Part shown: positions 23,109-34,676 of the stretch, piece by piece | Layout of the letters: the number at the start of each line of letters is the position of its first letter | Numbering within the stretch: position 1 is the stretch's first letter | Assembly (NCBI GenBank): GCA_021030905.1 | Contig: JAGFMI010000001.1 | Location: 1 to 64,000 of the forward strand | Direction of reading: 5' to 3' | Length of the DNA stretch: 64,000 nucleotides | Source of the DNA: Pyrenula massariospora | Lineage: Eukaryota; Ascomycota; Eurotiomycetes; Pyrenulales; Pyrenulaceae | Program-made: the position numbers and the translations under genes | The notes under the pieces: model-generated | Seen by the model: only the letters and a program-made list of their open reading frames with translations | What the model was told of the DNA's origin: nothing | The model's database searches: none

Positions 23109-25135
23109 ATGATTATGACACTTCAAATGATATGCACGCCTGCTACAAGCTTAGAAAGACTTCCCTTGCATGTCGTTGAAATAGTCTGCGAATACCTCGC
23201 GCATGGCGAGGCCAAGAGACATACCCTGTTTGCGTTCTCCCTAGTGAACAATTGGTGCTATTTAGCGTCAACAAGGCAGCGTTTTGAGCGTATTCATATC
23301 ACTATACAAGGTCGGGAGAAATTTTACAAGGATCTGGAGAGATGGAATAGCATGCTGCACCGTAGCGGACGTATGGCATATGTACGTTGTCTCAAGATAA
23401 CTGGGTCTAGGTACAGCCGGCTAGCAGATATGGATGATGGCGATGAACATAGCTACACTGAAGACCACGAGGATGAAGGAGACGAAGAAGATGATTATAA
23501 TGGTGATGACGGTGCAGACGACTTCTATAGCCCACCCAGGAATGCCATTAGCGTCGCTAGCACAAGATCGTTTCTTTCAGAGGAAGAGAAGTACAAAGAT
23601 CATGAAGCCTGGCTGCCGTTAGTTCGTTTCGTCAAAAGCTTACCAGCATTGAAGGATTTGATATACTCATTCAGTGACCGATTTCCTCCTTGTCTGCTAT
23701 CAGCATTGCACACCTGCCACCCTAATTGTCGCCTCCACATCCACACCTTCGATCTCGGCAGCCTTTACCAGTCGAAAGATAATCCCAACGATATCGACCC
23801 AGATGAATTTGCCCTCGTGACTTCGCCATATCTACACAGCATAGTTGTACGTTATTATAACTATGACACTGATGGCAGAGTCAACTATAATGAAGAAGCA
23901 GTTTTAAGCATGGTGGCTGGATTCGCGCCTCGATTGAAATCCGTGGGCATATGGCGAATCCATCCCGGCGATTCAATAGACATTCGAGAAGCTTATCGTA
24001 CATCCAGACCACCATGGCAAGGGTTTTTCGTGAAACCCGAGGAAATCCATGCCTTACCAGAAATATTGGCCATCTTCGAAGCCTAACTCTTGCTGGCGGT
24101 GACATCACGACATGGGCTGCTTATACGAACTTCCGTGAGCTGCGATCCTTACAGATGCCGTATACGATCTCCCTTGATACGCTTCAAGCTTTGACCGAGC
24201 TAGCAAAAGATGGCAAACTCGAGGGCCTCCGCACATTGTCCATGATCGTCTTCACCGTAGGACGAACAGCCTTTGATGAAGCTGTAAGTCTACTTTTAGA
24301 AGCCTTAAAACCGCTGAAAACCCTCTCTTTGTCTGGATATGTTGCTGATAAGACATTTGACGCAATTTTACGCCGACATGGCAGGGCCTTAATCAAGCTT
24401 TCATTAATTCCAGCCCGAGAATCCAAAATGGAAGAAGGACTCTTTTTGTTCTCACCTGACCACCTCGAGCGACTCCATCGGCACTGCCCAATCCTGCAAG
24501 ACGTCAAACTGCTTATTCCTCGCACCAAAGGCGACGCACGAGAAGTGGCTATCTATCGTGCCCTAGGCAAATTCACTCGCTTGAAATACGCCTCGTTACT
24601 ACTAGATTGCTCACACCACAGCCAGCCGTTTTCTGGCCACGATGGTGAAATCTCCCATTCGGAAGTAAAAGGTATCCTCGGCAGCTCTAGATACGTGTCT
24701 ACTGCAGTCATCCGCGACGCCCTCATCAACACGGCTATTGACGCATCGCTCGCCCGATCGATCTTCCGCACAATCGCCACTGCCACCACCCATTCCGCCT
24801 TGCATCACCAGCTCGAATGTCTCAAACTCACACCACACAGAGTCAGCGACTTTGGCCACGGGTTCTACGATAATAGTCTGCAAGATATATTGGAATGGCT
24901 GGGAAGACGATGGATTTGCAGCAAGAGTCATTCAGGAGAAATTCTCGTGAGTGAGATAAGAGAGAAGCGGAGAAAAGAGGTAGATTTCGAAGATGCGATA
25001 AATGAAGCTAGGGGTGAATACGCAAGGGCTTGGAGAGATTTGTGGCCGGATGCCGTTCCTGATGCTGATGTTGAAGGTGGAGGGGACTGGAGGGAGCGTT
25101 GGGAGAGCCTCCCACTCAACGACGCAACGAGCTGA
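23109..25135 (+). pseudogene. F-box protein with LRR-like C-terminus, apparent frameshift
   Basis: The first frame starts at ATG 23109 and opens with a typical F-box (LERLPLHVVEIVCEYLA, then FAFSLVNNWCYLAS), followed by an acidic Asp/Glu-rich loop (near residues 105-140). It stays coding-like to about 24064 (...HALPEI) and would stop at 24084-24086. The natural continuation, GHLRSLTLAGG onward, lies in another frame and runs to TGA at 25133-25135. The linker is one base short (ATATT where six bases are expected before GGC), which looks like a single-base deletion or assembly error. A short intron is less likely because both sides look conserved. F-box proteins recruit substrates to SCF ubiquitin ligases. 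If the shift is real, the gene is broken; if an error, it encodes roughly 675 residues. Confidence 0.7.
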
Positions 25136-25779
25136 CCTAAAGGGCGCTTCATCCTGTCTCCCTTCATTTTATGACTAACATCGTACGTCTATCTTCGCGA
25201 ATAGCGGTCGTAGCGGCCGCTTCATGTCAAATACCTTGAACCCTTATTTCACCTTCTCTCAGAACTCGCGCCAGACGACCTCCTAACAACTTCTCTTAGC
25301 CTCTCTTAGCTAAACTGAGGACTATTTTTGTCGAGGCGTTGTACGTGATGAGCTTCTGAAAATTTCGTAGATTATCCAAACAGTCTCAAGGCGTGGGTCT
25401 TAGAACGTTACAACCGCGGCAGCAATGAGTGTATGGGATACTAGATGCGGGGGCTCCGGAGACAAACTTCGCTTTCCACCTCTAGGAAGGCACTGAATCT
25501 CTGAACCTCGCGCAATTTCCGCTATGGAAGCCGTCTTTCTTCTCAGCCTTGATACTTCATCAGTTGTAAGAACCTGAGTATCTGTCGTAGAGAAATCCGA
25601 AATACAGCCCTAATGCCAAGATGTCGGAGTATATTCTTGAAAGTATTACCGGCTTTGGGGAGCTGGAGTGGAAGAGATTGGTTATTCAGGACCTAGGCTT
25701 ATAACCTTGATCGTTGAGCTCCCGGCGCAAAATCTGTTTGGGCTTCATATGATCAAAATTTATTGAGTTTGCTCTCCAA
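25136..25779. other. Intergenic, no feature
   Basis: 644 bp between the F-box gene and the sialidase remnant, both on the plus strand. Nothing recognisable. Confidence 0.45.
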
Positions 25780-26882
25780 ATGAAAGCTCCTTCACTTGTC
25801 TTCTCTTTGATCGCTTTCGTCAACCTATCTAATGGCGCGATAACCTATTCTTCGTGGATAATTTACAGCCCGCGTTCAAGCTATAGAGCCCCTCGGACTC
25901 TGTATGCCCGAATGGCTGTGGTAAATGATGGATTTATTCTTGGTACATGGGAGAAATATTCTCCTGAGCCGCCCAACGTATACTTTCCCATCTATTCAAC
26001 TGGTACTGGATACAGGTGGACGCCTCTCAAATGCCACCGATACGCAGAATGGAGGGACACTTTGCTACCAACCCTTTTTACACGTCTTATCCGCCGCAAT
26101 CGGAGGATATGCCGCAGGGGATATTCTTCTAGCAGTCAATCCTATTCCAACCGACCTGAATAAGACACAGATTGACCTCTACGGCTCCAAAGATCAAGGG
26201 AAAACGTGGACCTTTGTCAGACATTGCGCGGCAGGCGGTAATGCGGATCCAAAAAATGGCCAAACTCCTGTATGGGAGCCGTTCTTGCACAATGACAGAC
26301 CTTAAAAGATGGAGAGGTATTGTGAATGATGTGGCGGTGACTCCGTGTGCCCTTCGACCAGGCATGCCTATATCATTAAAGCTCCCCAACAGTCAATAGC
26401 TCATGGCTTATGAAGAGTGCGGGAATTTTGGACAGTGCGTGATAAAACAACGAATTTCAAGCAATCAACTCGGCATGGCCAGCGCTACAGCGACGCAGCT
26501 CAACGCTGCAGATGGTAACATCCCCACAAGCCCTCTATACGTTGAATGGACATCTTATGGAGGTAGCTCGGGTACAATCATGGCAAGTGCCAATTACAAC
26601 GGCAGTATCTACATCAATAAAGTGCTTGATGCTTCTAGTTCTCAGAGCAGACTTGCGACATCAGAACCGAGGTCGTGCATGCGGGTACTAACATCTTTCC
26701 ACTCTCATAGCTTGATGCTTATAGGAGATGGTACGCTAAATGGTGCCAACAAATTTACACAAAGCATGATAGATCTCATCACTAGGTATCCATTGCAAGT
26801 GCTTGAAGTTTTGCCAAAAAGGGAAGGGTGCACAATTCGATTACTTTGCCTTCTCTTCTGCGCTAGCCTCTCCGTGCAGTAA
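25780..26882 (+). pseudogene. BNR/Asp-box sialidase-like secreted hydrolase, broken
   Basis: From ATG 25780 a signal peptide (MKAPSLVFSLIAFVNLSNGA) leads into a fungal sialidase-superfamily (GH33/GH93-like) sequence: ARMAVVNDGFILGTWEKYSP, YQPFLHVL, DILLAVNPIPTDLNKTQIDL, and an Asp-box-like SKDQGKTWTF. The reading moves to another frame near 26028 (PL to NATDTQ, one base off). A block of about 25-30 codons is missing after EPFL at about 26285. TDLKRWRGIVNDVA then appears in a third frame, and an in-frame TAG follows PNSQ at 26397-26399. The last part (26403-26882; SSNQLGMASATATQLNAADG, EWTSYGGSSGTIMAS, GSIYINKVLD) is again typical of the family. With at least three lesions I call it a pseudogene, still recent enough for most of the protein to be readable. 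Confidence 0.7.
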
Positions 26883-28042
26883 GTGGGATATGATCCTTTA
26901 GATCCAAGTTGCATGATGAGATCAAGCTCCAATTCAACGATAGCAGCCTCCTCAAGTGATTAAAGATACGGAAATTTCTCCAACGATCTAGCTGGTAGCT
27001 ACAATTTATTTTGCACGGCTCGACTCGCACAGCCTAGATGCGTGCTCTTCCGCAAATAAGTTTATTACATGACTTCGCGGCCGGCGTCAGAGTTGTGTTT
27101 CCTCGGTCCACAGGCCACATTCCAGAGTATTACATTAAGAGAATCGGTTTTCATATTTATCCTTGACCTGCCGGGTAGAATTATGGTCTCCCTTTTCACT
27201 AAACTTCAGACCGTGAGTTGTGCCTGAGGAAAGGATGGATTGGTCAGGTGGGTCTAATGGTCAATCAAGTCACAGATGGCAAAAATACAGGCAGTGAGAA
27301 CACCTAATACTTACGATTATCGACCATGTCTAGACAGCGAGCTGAAGAGCACCATTAAGTTGGAAATGAATTTGTCAATAACGCGAAAGTTAATTACCAA
27401 AGTGACTATCATTGAACAAGAGCATCCGAGTCTGGGCAAGCAGATCCAAATGCGTCATAGCTTATATCTATACCCTTTGTGATCTTTTCTATTAATGGCA
27501 TCGTGTTGGTATCAGCAGCGGTTCAATTCGAGGCACAAAGCTTGGGTCCTCCGCAGCGGCACACTAGCCGGGAATTTTTCTAGACGAAGCGCCAAAATCT
27601 GGGGTTGAAGGGAGCAATGACTTCTTATCCCCCTATCGGTGTCTAACGTCGTATCCTTTAGTTGCGAGTACGGTGCCAAGTCCGCTATAAATCCTTTGTT
27701 GGCCGACCGGCCAGGGGCGGAAGCCGCCTAGGTCTTACAGAGGCATCGTCTTCCGTCGACGGTCTTTTTTCTACCTTGAAGAAAGACCCAGAACACACTT
27801 TGACATAGACTATTTCTGAAGCCGGCAACGGTACTTAGTGGCCCTCGTGCGGGTTTTATGCCTTTTGGTAAAGTGTCCATTCTTCACAGCCCTTTCTCGA
27901 CTGTGGACCCTAGCAAAGGACTCCACTTGGTTGCCATAGAATCTCATCGCTTAGTCGCTTTCGCATTCAACACAGCGATGTTGCAAAAACGTTATCCCTA
28001 TTCACTTTGAAGCTGACGAAATGGCCGAGGCTTTGAGAGATG
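26883..28042. other. Intergenic, no gene seen
   Basis: About 1.2 kb with only short ORFs. Its right end is the promoter of the cysteine-rich protein gene. Confidence 0.4.
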
Positions 28043-28050
28043 TATAAAAG
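28043..28050 (+). promoter_or_regulatory. TATA box of cysteine-rich protein gene
   Basis: TATAAAAG lies 142 bp upstream of the ATG at 28192 in otherwise ordinary sequence. Similar TATA-to-ATG distances occur at the two other secreted-protein genes of this zone, which supports it as a genuine core promoter. Confidence 0.55.
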
Positions 28051-28191
28051 GCGTTAGGTGCTATTACGTTCTACCAAAAAATATTTATGCCACAATCAAT
28101 ATCTTACGTCCTCTCACCCCGTCTGTTTCTACCTTGAAAGAAAGCGCCATAAGCTACAGAATACTGTGAACATCGTTACGAAAAGGCCACG

Positions 28192-28574
28192 ATGTACTTC
28201 CAAATCTTCATCATGTCCGTCCTAACCGCAGGCTTCGCTGCTGCCTTACCTAACCCCGAACTGGAGGTGAGTTCGTGACAAAGATTCTTTTTGCTCCTTG
28301 CTACATAGCTTGAATCCAACTAAACGCCCTTTAGTCGGCCAATATCGTCGCTCAGGTGTCATGTCCTCCTAACTCTGTGGCAATTAAACAGTGCCTCGAC
28401 GATCGCGGTGGGCCCAAGTTGTGGGATTGCTCCAAGGTCACCGTAAGTCTCGTTTCTCCTCTTACTCTGCCTGCTTAAAAAAAAGGTTCTGACAGTATGA
28501 ATGAACAGTGGTCTGGGCCTGATAGCACAGGAACTTGCTGGGCTACTTGCGACAAATGCAAAGCGAAAATTTGA
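28192..28574 (+). CDS. Small secreted cysteine-rich protein (effector-like)
   Basis: Three exons, 28192-28266, 28335-28442 and 28509-28574, encode 82 residues. Both introns have GT-AG ends (GTGAGT...CTTTAG, 68 bp; GTAAGT...GAACAG, 66 bp) and both are phase 0. The N-terminus MYFQIFIMSVLTAGFAAA is a typical signal peptide with cleavage expected near AAA-LP. The mature part has six cysteines: one in VSCPPN, one in KQCLDD, one in WDCSK, then TCW, TC and KC near the C-terminus, enough for three disulphides. No exon alone is long enough to look like a gene. Small size, secretion signal, even cysteine number and a subtelomeric location match fungal effector or antimicrobial-type proteins. I recognise no named family, and the function is unknown. 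Confidence 0.8.
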
Positions 28575-30336
28575 GTTTGTTGATAGAGTTGAGAAGGTGG
28601 AAGGTAAGGAATGGAGTGGGAGAGATGACGGTAACAGATGAGGTGGAGGGAATTATTAATTCGCTCCGTGTGGGAGATGAGAAGAAGGATATAAGCATAT
28701 GAAATAGCTTAAGTCTTCCAAAATGTCCACCTCAATCTACCTCTGAAACTGTTCTTTAGCATCCGCTGCAGGACTTTCCCCACGGTCCGGCAAGGGTATC
28801 CCGTGCTCCTAAATGGTGGAAGGCCATCCGGTCCATATGTTCATCTATGAATCTTTCCACTTAAAGAACCCTCGCTTATCGCTTTCCAATCACCTAGCAC
28901 GTCAATTCCCTGCTTCACCACACAGTCTTCGTAAATTAGAACTGCGCTTGCAAGCATCTCAGCCTCTTTGGTCAGGAATGGCATCATAACGTACAGTAAT
29001 AATCTGCAGAGGCGGCTTCCAGGATATCGACCCTGAAGAGAGAGTTTTGCGTGTTCGGTGGAATATGTTTCTCCGCGCCCTAAGGCGATAAACAGGGCTT
29101 AGAGAAGGTGGTAGAGAATTACTTAGGTAGACTATCTTCATAGTCGTGCCGGCCACAACTGTCACAAGTAGTGTAAAAGTCGATGATGGCGGAGTTGTTG
29201 TTGTTAAGACTGAAAGACCGAGGCAGGAGCACGCATTGCTTATGTACGCTGGTCCTGATGTCGTCATAGGACAGATGAGACATGAACAAGCAGATCTCAC
29301 GCGGCTAAGGGAAAAGAATATCGCCGCAAATGTTGACAACTGTTGAAATAGCAATGCTGGTAATAGTTGCAGTGTAGAAATTGTAAAACACGGAGGCTGA
29401 GAAGCTATAACGTGTATCACTTAGGTTGCGGAGGTGATTGCCGCGTTCCCACCGCGGTCTTCCACACTCAAACACCGCGGTGTGTTCGTTCTTGTGGCTT
29501 ATCTTTGCTGCTGAGGGCCCGTTCCAAGATTGGAAGACATTACTTGGTCTCAGAGACTCTTCTGACAGAGCGTTATGAGAGGACTAAAGGTTACCCAGAA
29601 GGCTCGGGAAGTAAGAGTTAGCATCGAAATAGTCATTTACCTAAAGAATTCGATGCGCCTAATGCAGAACAAATCCCAGAAGCATCGATTGACGTGTTTG
29701 TAGTATACGCATAAAATGGGAAAAGAAAGTTGAAGGTCTAGTGTCCAGGCAGAGGGAAGGAAAATATAAAATGTTTCAAATTCGGATTAAGCAGACATAG
29801 TAGTCAATGTAATTGTACTATACTGGCTTTGCTAGGAGCTCACATGGAGTGTGGAGGACTTCTTAAAAAGCAATAAGACCTCTTTCGTCCACCACCTTTA
29901 TTGTGTCAAGAACTCGCTTATCAATCTACCTCTTACTACACTCAATCTATCCTAACATTATTACTATTTAATAGTGAATTTCAAGACCTAGAGAGAGATG
30001 ATCCGGATGTGAAGCATCTCCTATGGAATAATTTTATAGAACGCTTAGTCACATGGCTGATTTTCAACTTGCTTGCGGCGAATGAAGGTCATGATCAGAT
30101 TTTTCTAGATAAAGTGAGCGAGGGTACAGTGACGATACAGGTGATGATTATATTGTTCCGAGAGCAATTGATCCATGAGCACACTAAAATAGTCATCATG
30201 TCACGAACGGGAGGTACTAGATTCTTGCTAGCTATGACCACATAATCGGAGACCGATTTGGTGGTGTGCAAAGCAATGATCCAGTCCAAAGAAAAATGCA
30301 TTTTCAGAAGCCCTTCTGTGCTCGTCAAAATTGCAC
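28575..30336. other. Intergenic, no gene supported
   Basis: About 1.8 kb. A minus-strand ORF of 153 codons (28959-29420) and a plus-strand ORF of 66 codons within it overlap in opposite directions. Neither has a signal peptide, motif or splice context I can defend. Confidence 0.35.
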
Positions 30337-31247
30337 TTAAGTGAAGGTGAATTGCTGGATCGTAATGTCAGCAACGGTCCAGGTCTTCCCACCATCCGCC
30401 GTAGCAAAATTGCCCGAAGCATGGTTAAGCGCGAGAGTGCGACCATAATTAGGGTCAGCGACATCCATTGTCAGCTTGGTGTTGATGTAATGGTGCTCCG
30501 GGACAGTTCCGCAGGCCGCCTGCTGGCATTCCATTGCGGTACCCCAACCAAGAGCGTGACCGCTTGCTGGAGAACAGTCAGCGTGGATATAAGGCTAAAG
30601 TTGCTCAAAGAGAGCACATACTTGTGGACAAGGTTGATACTACATTGCCATTCACTGAGACCGTTTGGTCGTATTGGGCAGTGGCGTCATTATACTTATC
30701 TACGGAGAAGTCAGCACCGCAACAGAATTTCCATACCAACGAGTCCACGACTCACAGCCGTAGGTGACACGATCGCCTGGCGAAGCCCTATAAGGTGTAC
30801 CGTCTTCTTGATAGTCTATAGACAGGTGAGAACGGGAAGCGCTCAAGGGACGATCGAACGACCATACTTTGCAGCGTGCTTGCGACAACACACCAACGAA
30901 CCTCAGACGAGGTCAATTGACATGGTGATCTGTTTGTATTCCCGATAAGCTAGAATCCGGTGTACGTGTTGAGTATCTTAATCTCACCCTATGCCGACGG
31001 TAGAGATGGCAAGGCCCTGGATGAGATTACCATTACTAGTGCCCATGCCAGGCCAGAGGCCCAGGTTTCCATTATGAGGACTATTGAGGTTTGGCAGGAC
31101 AAGGGTGGTGGTAGCCTCTCGAATGAAGGAGTTCTGCGCAACCGCACCGGTGGAGAAGTAGTTCCCAAACTTCACACCGTAGCTGGAAGACTGACGAGCC
31201 ACAAGTCCCGAGGCCGCCGGGAGCAGGGCCAGCAAAAAAGACTTCAT
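30337..31247 (-). CDS. Secreted protein of unknown fungal family, five exons
   Basis: Five minus-strand exons join in perfect phase: 31247-30988, 30929-30868, 30815-30756, 30699-30622, 30566-30337, giving 229 residues. All four introns are GT-AG and 52-58 bp (donors GTGAG, GTATGG, GTGAGT, GTATGT; acceptors CAG, TAG, TAG, CAG). The protein starts with a signal peptide (MKSFLLALLPAASGLVA, cleavage near A-RQSS). It continues with FGNYFSTGAVAQNSFIREAT, ASTLQNYQEDGTPYRASPGD, YDQTVSVNGN and a conserved-looking C-terminus (CQQAACGT, KTWTVADITIQQFTFT). The alternating Thr/Ser/Val-rich strands suggest a beta-sandwich, perhaps lectin/glucanase-like, but I cannot name the family. It has four cysteines after the signal. 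No single ORF reveals this gene; only the splice joins do. Confidence 0.8.
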
Positions 31248-31385
31248 ATTTACGAGTTTGTATAAGGGATATGGTGGCTCGAAGGCAAGAGCGAACAAGA
31301 GCGACTGTATCAAGGTGTCTGAACAGCAAACCAACCGCAGCAGAGAAGGAAGAACACAGACTGAAAAAAGGCTCCAAGCACCAAC

Positions 31386-31391
31386 ATATAT
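31386..31391 (-). promoter_or_regulatory. Probable TATA box of the five-exon secreted-protein gene
   Basis: TATATA lies about 140 bp upstream (minus strand) of the ATG at 31247. The distance matches that seen for the other secreted-protein genes here. Confidence 0.4.
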
Positions 31392-32992
31392 AGTCAAGGT
31401 ATAAAATAAGATATTATACGTACATGCTGTTGCGGAGATTTGACGTCTAACTAGCCTCTCTGTATATGTGAAACGTCGCCCCTCGCCTTGCCATAACCAC
31501 GAATGATGGTTATGCCACATGGAATAAAAATGAAGAGTAGACAAGCAGTGGGGAGTAATATCTGCATCGGGGCTCATTGGTGGATTGTTTCTGGGGGTGG
31601 GTCGACCATCGCTGCGGGAATGTGGCCCCTGTTCTGTCATATATCTGGTCGGGGTGAGCTCCTCCGAGGAATACTTTCAGCCTTGTGTACACTAAGCTCT
31701 TTGACATTGAGCCAGATCAACTTCTCCTCTAGTAGTTATAGAGCCACGGGATATACATCATCAATTGCCACTTTGTCCGGAAGAGCTTTGCGCCTCCTAG
31801 GGTGAGATACAAGACTGCCGCTTGACAATTTGGCCGACCGGGAAAAGCAACTTTTCTTCCGTCGTTTGTCTTCGAACCTGGGATGAGGCGAAGATCATGA
31901 ATGAAAACCCTACCAACAACGCGCCTACAAGGACGGATTGAGGTGCTCTATCCAACCTCGATGATCGCCCACGCTGCTAGAGAGTGCTTCACCCCTAACT
32001 TAGTCCGCGGGCGGGAAAAATCGGCACAGCTTGGCATCCACTCTGTACCTTCAGGTACGAAGCTTTCTCAGGGCCTTACTTACTCAATCACCTCCGCCTT
32101 GTCATGCAATTCACCTACTTGCCAGTATCTTTGACTTCTGAACGCTCATGTTTGAGCCAAAGTTTGTGTCAGTAGCAAAAGGGTCGCCCGCCAGGTCGCT
32201 TTGACCGCACGGCATGAAGTACTTCCTTTATGAGGAATTCATGGCGAAATGGGAACGGAGTGTGTGAGTAATTTTTTGTACGACTTCTTTGCTTGATACT
32301 AAATCTAACCAGCCTCAGAATCGCCGATATAGAAAAAGCCAATCTGCCCTCTCCGGCGGAGCGTTCGAATCACCTCATTCCTAAATACGATCTTCGCCGG
32401 GAATCCTCCTAGAACAGCTGCACCGTCCCTCGGTCAACCCCGCCAGCAGGTCTTGCGATATCGCATACGCAATTACTACCTTCCCTCCTCCCTAGCTCCT
32501 TCAGTCCGCACCTCGGCCTTGCGTCAATCTTATGAGATGGTCCTTGTTATAGCATAGAGATGGATGCTGGTATCTTCTGCTGGAATGAAAATATAGACAA
32601 ACCCCCCAGCAGTTGAAATATTAGGAGGAGAGGTAACCGGCGAAATGCGTGACCTAATCACAGCGTTTTACGTGCCGAGATCACATAAGACAGTGCTCGG
32701 AAGAGAATGAGGATCACTTCTGTCTAGGTTGCGATCATTCTACACTAATCTTACGATTTATGGTCGCACTTCTTTTCAAGAGCTTCGGCGTTGGAGAGAT
32801 ACTGGCTGTGCTTCCGAAAGCTAAGAGAATACTCTCACACTGCAATTAACGGTGTCGATCAGTCACAAGTAAGATCCTGATCAAGGCTTCTTATGTTTAG
32901 ATTTTTCTCCAGACCTTGCTGTCCTTTGAGCTGCACTGTGTTGAACTAGAACTATCATTCTCTACTGACATTCAGCGAACTGTTGTGTTAAT
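31392..32992. other. Intergenic, no gene seen
   Basis: About 1.6 kb of mixed sequence with short ORFs only. Confidence 0.4.
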
Positions 32993-33552
32993 TCATTCCT
33001 CATACGGCGTGCCTTTACTGCGATCTGGATTTCCATCTTGCATTCGCTGGCGCTGGTAATTCTGCAACTTCTCGTCAAATTTCGCTCCGAGCGAATTTTG
33101 CATGACCTTGACTGCATCTCCTGTTGGGACAGGAAAATACTGTACCTTCTGATTGTGAGTACGACAAAGCAGCACAGTGTCCTCCTCCTTTGAGTGCATA
33201 TCCATGGCCGTAAAGTACGCTCGATTTAATGCAGTACCCTCAGGCGCACCTTGAAGCCAGTTTGCGCATTCTTCTAGAGGTGTCTTACTGAAGTGAGATC
33301 GGAAATCCGACAACGGCGCTTGCGTGCCTTCACTCAATTTGTTGTCGTCCCGTTCTTTCGGTGCGCTTTCATAGCTTTCCGCAACGTATAATAGCCAGCC
33401 AGATTGATAGTTACCTCTCCAGGCCCGTGTAAGACTATCATTGACGTACTAGCATGATCAGTGGTATTCTTTACCAAAGCTGAAAGACATACATCAACGT
33501 CAATATTTTCAGCGATTACGAAGAGTGCGTACGGTGGCTGAGGGCCTGACAT
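32993..33552 (-). CDS. Small protein of unknown function, tentative three-exon model
   Basis: Two long frames on the minus strand (33552 downward, and to the stop at 32993) lie in different phases. A model with exons 33552-33475, 33434-33415 and 33374-32993 joins them without stops into 159 residues. It starts MSGPQPPYALFVIAEN and ends DRSKGTPYEE. Both introns would be only 40 bp (GTAAAG...GATAG and GTAACT...GAAAG) and the middle exon only 20 bp. The alternative is one frame broken by a shift near 33336. There is no signal peptide, membrane segment or known motif; the protein looks soluble with a charged C-terminus. I do not recognise it. Confidence 0.4.
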
Positions 33553-34530
33553 TGGGGAATATTAAGTTGTTTTTTCGGCTTCAAGTTCAATTGACCGCAT
33601 TCACGATCAGTGCTTCTTTAAAGTATATGTCTGCAGCTTTCTATCCAGCATCCAATTCATCAAACAAATCGCGAGACGTGAAATGACATCATTTTCAACG
33701 CGGGTAGATGTCCAGCCTCATGCTGTGTAACCACACCCATTTGTTGGCTTGGAAGATTTTAATCCTCCAGAGCTGAGCCGCACACAACAACTCCGATCAC
33801 AACGGCGAACAATGAGGCTGAAAGAGGTTTACGCTCAACTTTAGATCAAGTCGATAGCTCGTCGTCAACTTCCCTGCCAATCATAAGCGCCATGAGAACC
33901 ACTTTGCGAGCCTTCTCAAGATTATAACTCAGAGCCTTGCGCAGCCCTCAAAAGCCTCTTTGTTCCTCCAACCTCCCACCAAACAGTGTGGGAGGTACGT
34001 GTATCTTAGCTGATCCAGCCAGAATGCCTTAGACCACCTCAAACCTATCAAGGTATGTGCCAAGATTCTGACTTCGACGCCTCTTAGACTCGTCCTTCCT
34101 TTCTCTAAGCATACATTTAACATTTAGAACGCCGACTGAGCCTAGCGGCTGCCGGCGACTATTGACCAACGTTTGAAGAATCGCCACTCGTGCTGATCCC
34201 ACGTCTGAATATGAATCAGCTGCCCTACTCTTCAGTCAGATCCAACTTCGGCCTGAGGTAGCCTGTCCTACACTACAAGATCATCACGACATCGAAGGGA
34301 CTCGCAAACCCAATAGCAATCGTGTCAGCTTCATCATTATCCAGCTGAGGTCGCACATAATTGTGCTTGGACCCCGAGCAATGCCATCTTCCTCAGTTAG
34401 AAGTGGCATCACTTTCATATCTCCGAACAAGTGTGCACCCACAACGCCTAATGCAGTCGACACTTCAAGCAGTGCCATGTTCTGTTTCAATGATGGGCGC
34501 TATGAGTCGGTGTCAGGCCCATCATCGCAG
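33553..34530. other. Intergenic, promoter side of two divergent genes
   Basis: About 1 kb between the small minus-strand gene and the secreted nuclease-like gene. Only short ORFs. Confidence 0.4.
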
Positions 34531-34537
34531 TATAAAT
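34531..34537 (+). promoter_or_regulatory. TATA box of the NucA/NucB-like gene
   Basis: TATAAAT lies 146 bp upstream of the ATG at 34677, close to the spacing seen at the cysteine-rich protein gene. Confidence 0.45.
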
Positions 34538-34676
34538 CGACGTGAGCCGGGATGAGCCTGTGGTTAATCTTTCAACGTTGAACTTTCTTACCAAAGTCTT
34601 GCACTTCTCGCTCCGCAGACTTTCATTTTAGCCTAATCTCACTCATTCTCAGACTGCTTCATCTCTGCCTTCGACC

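Noticed and set aside
28959-29420. 153-codon minus-strand ORF
   Set aside because: Hydrophobic but without domain or splice context, and a plus-strand ORF runs through the same bases; likely chance.
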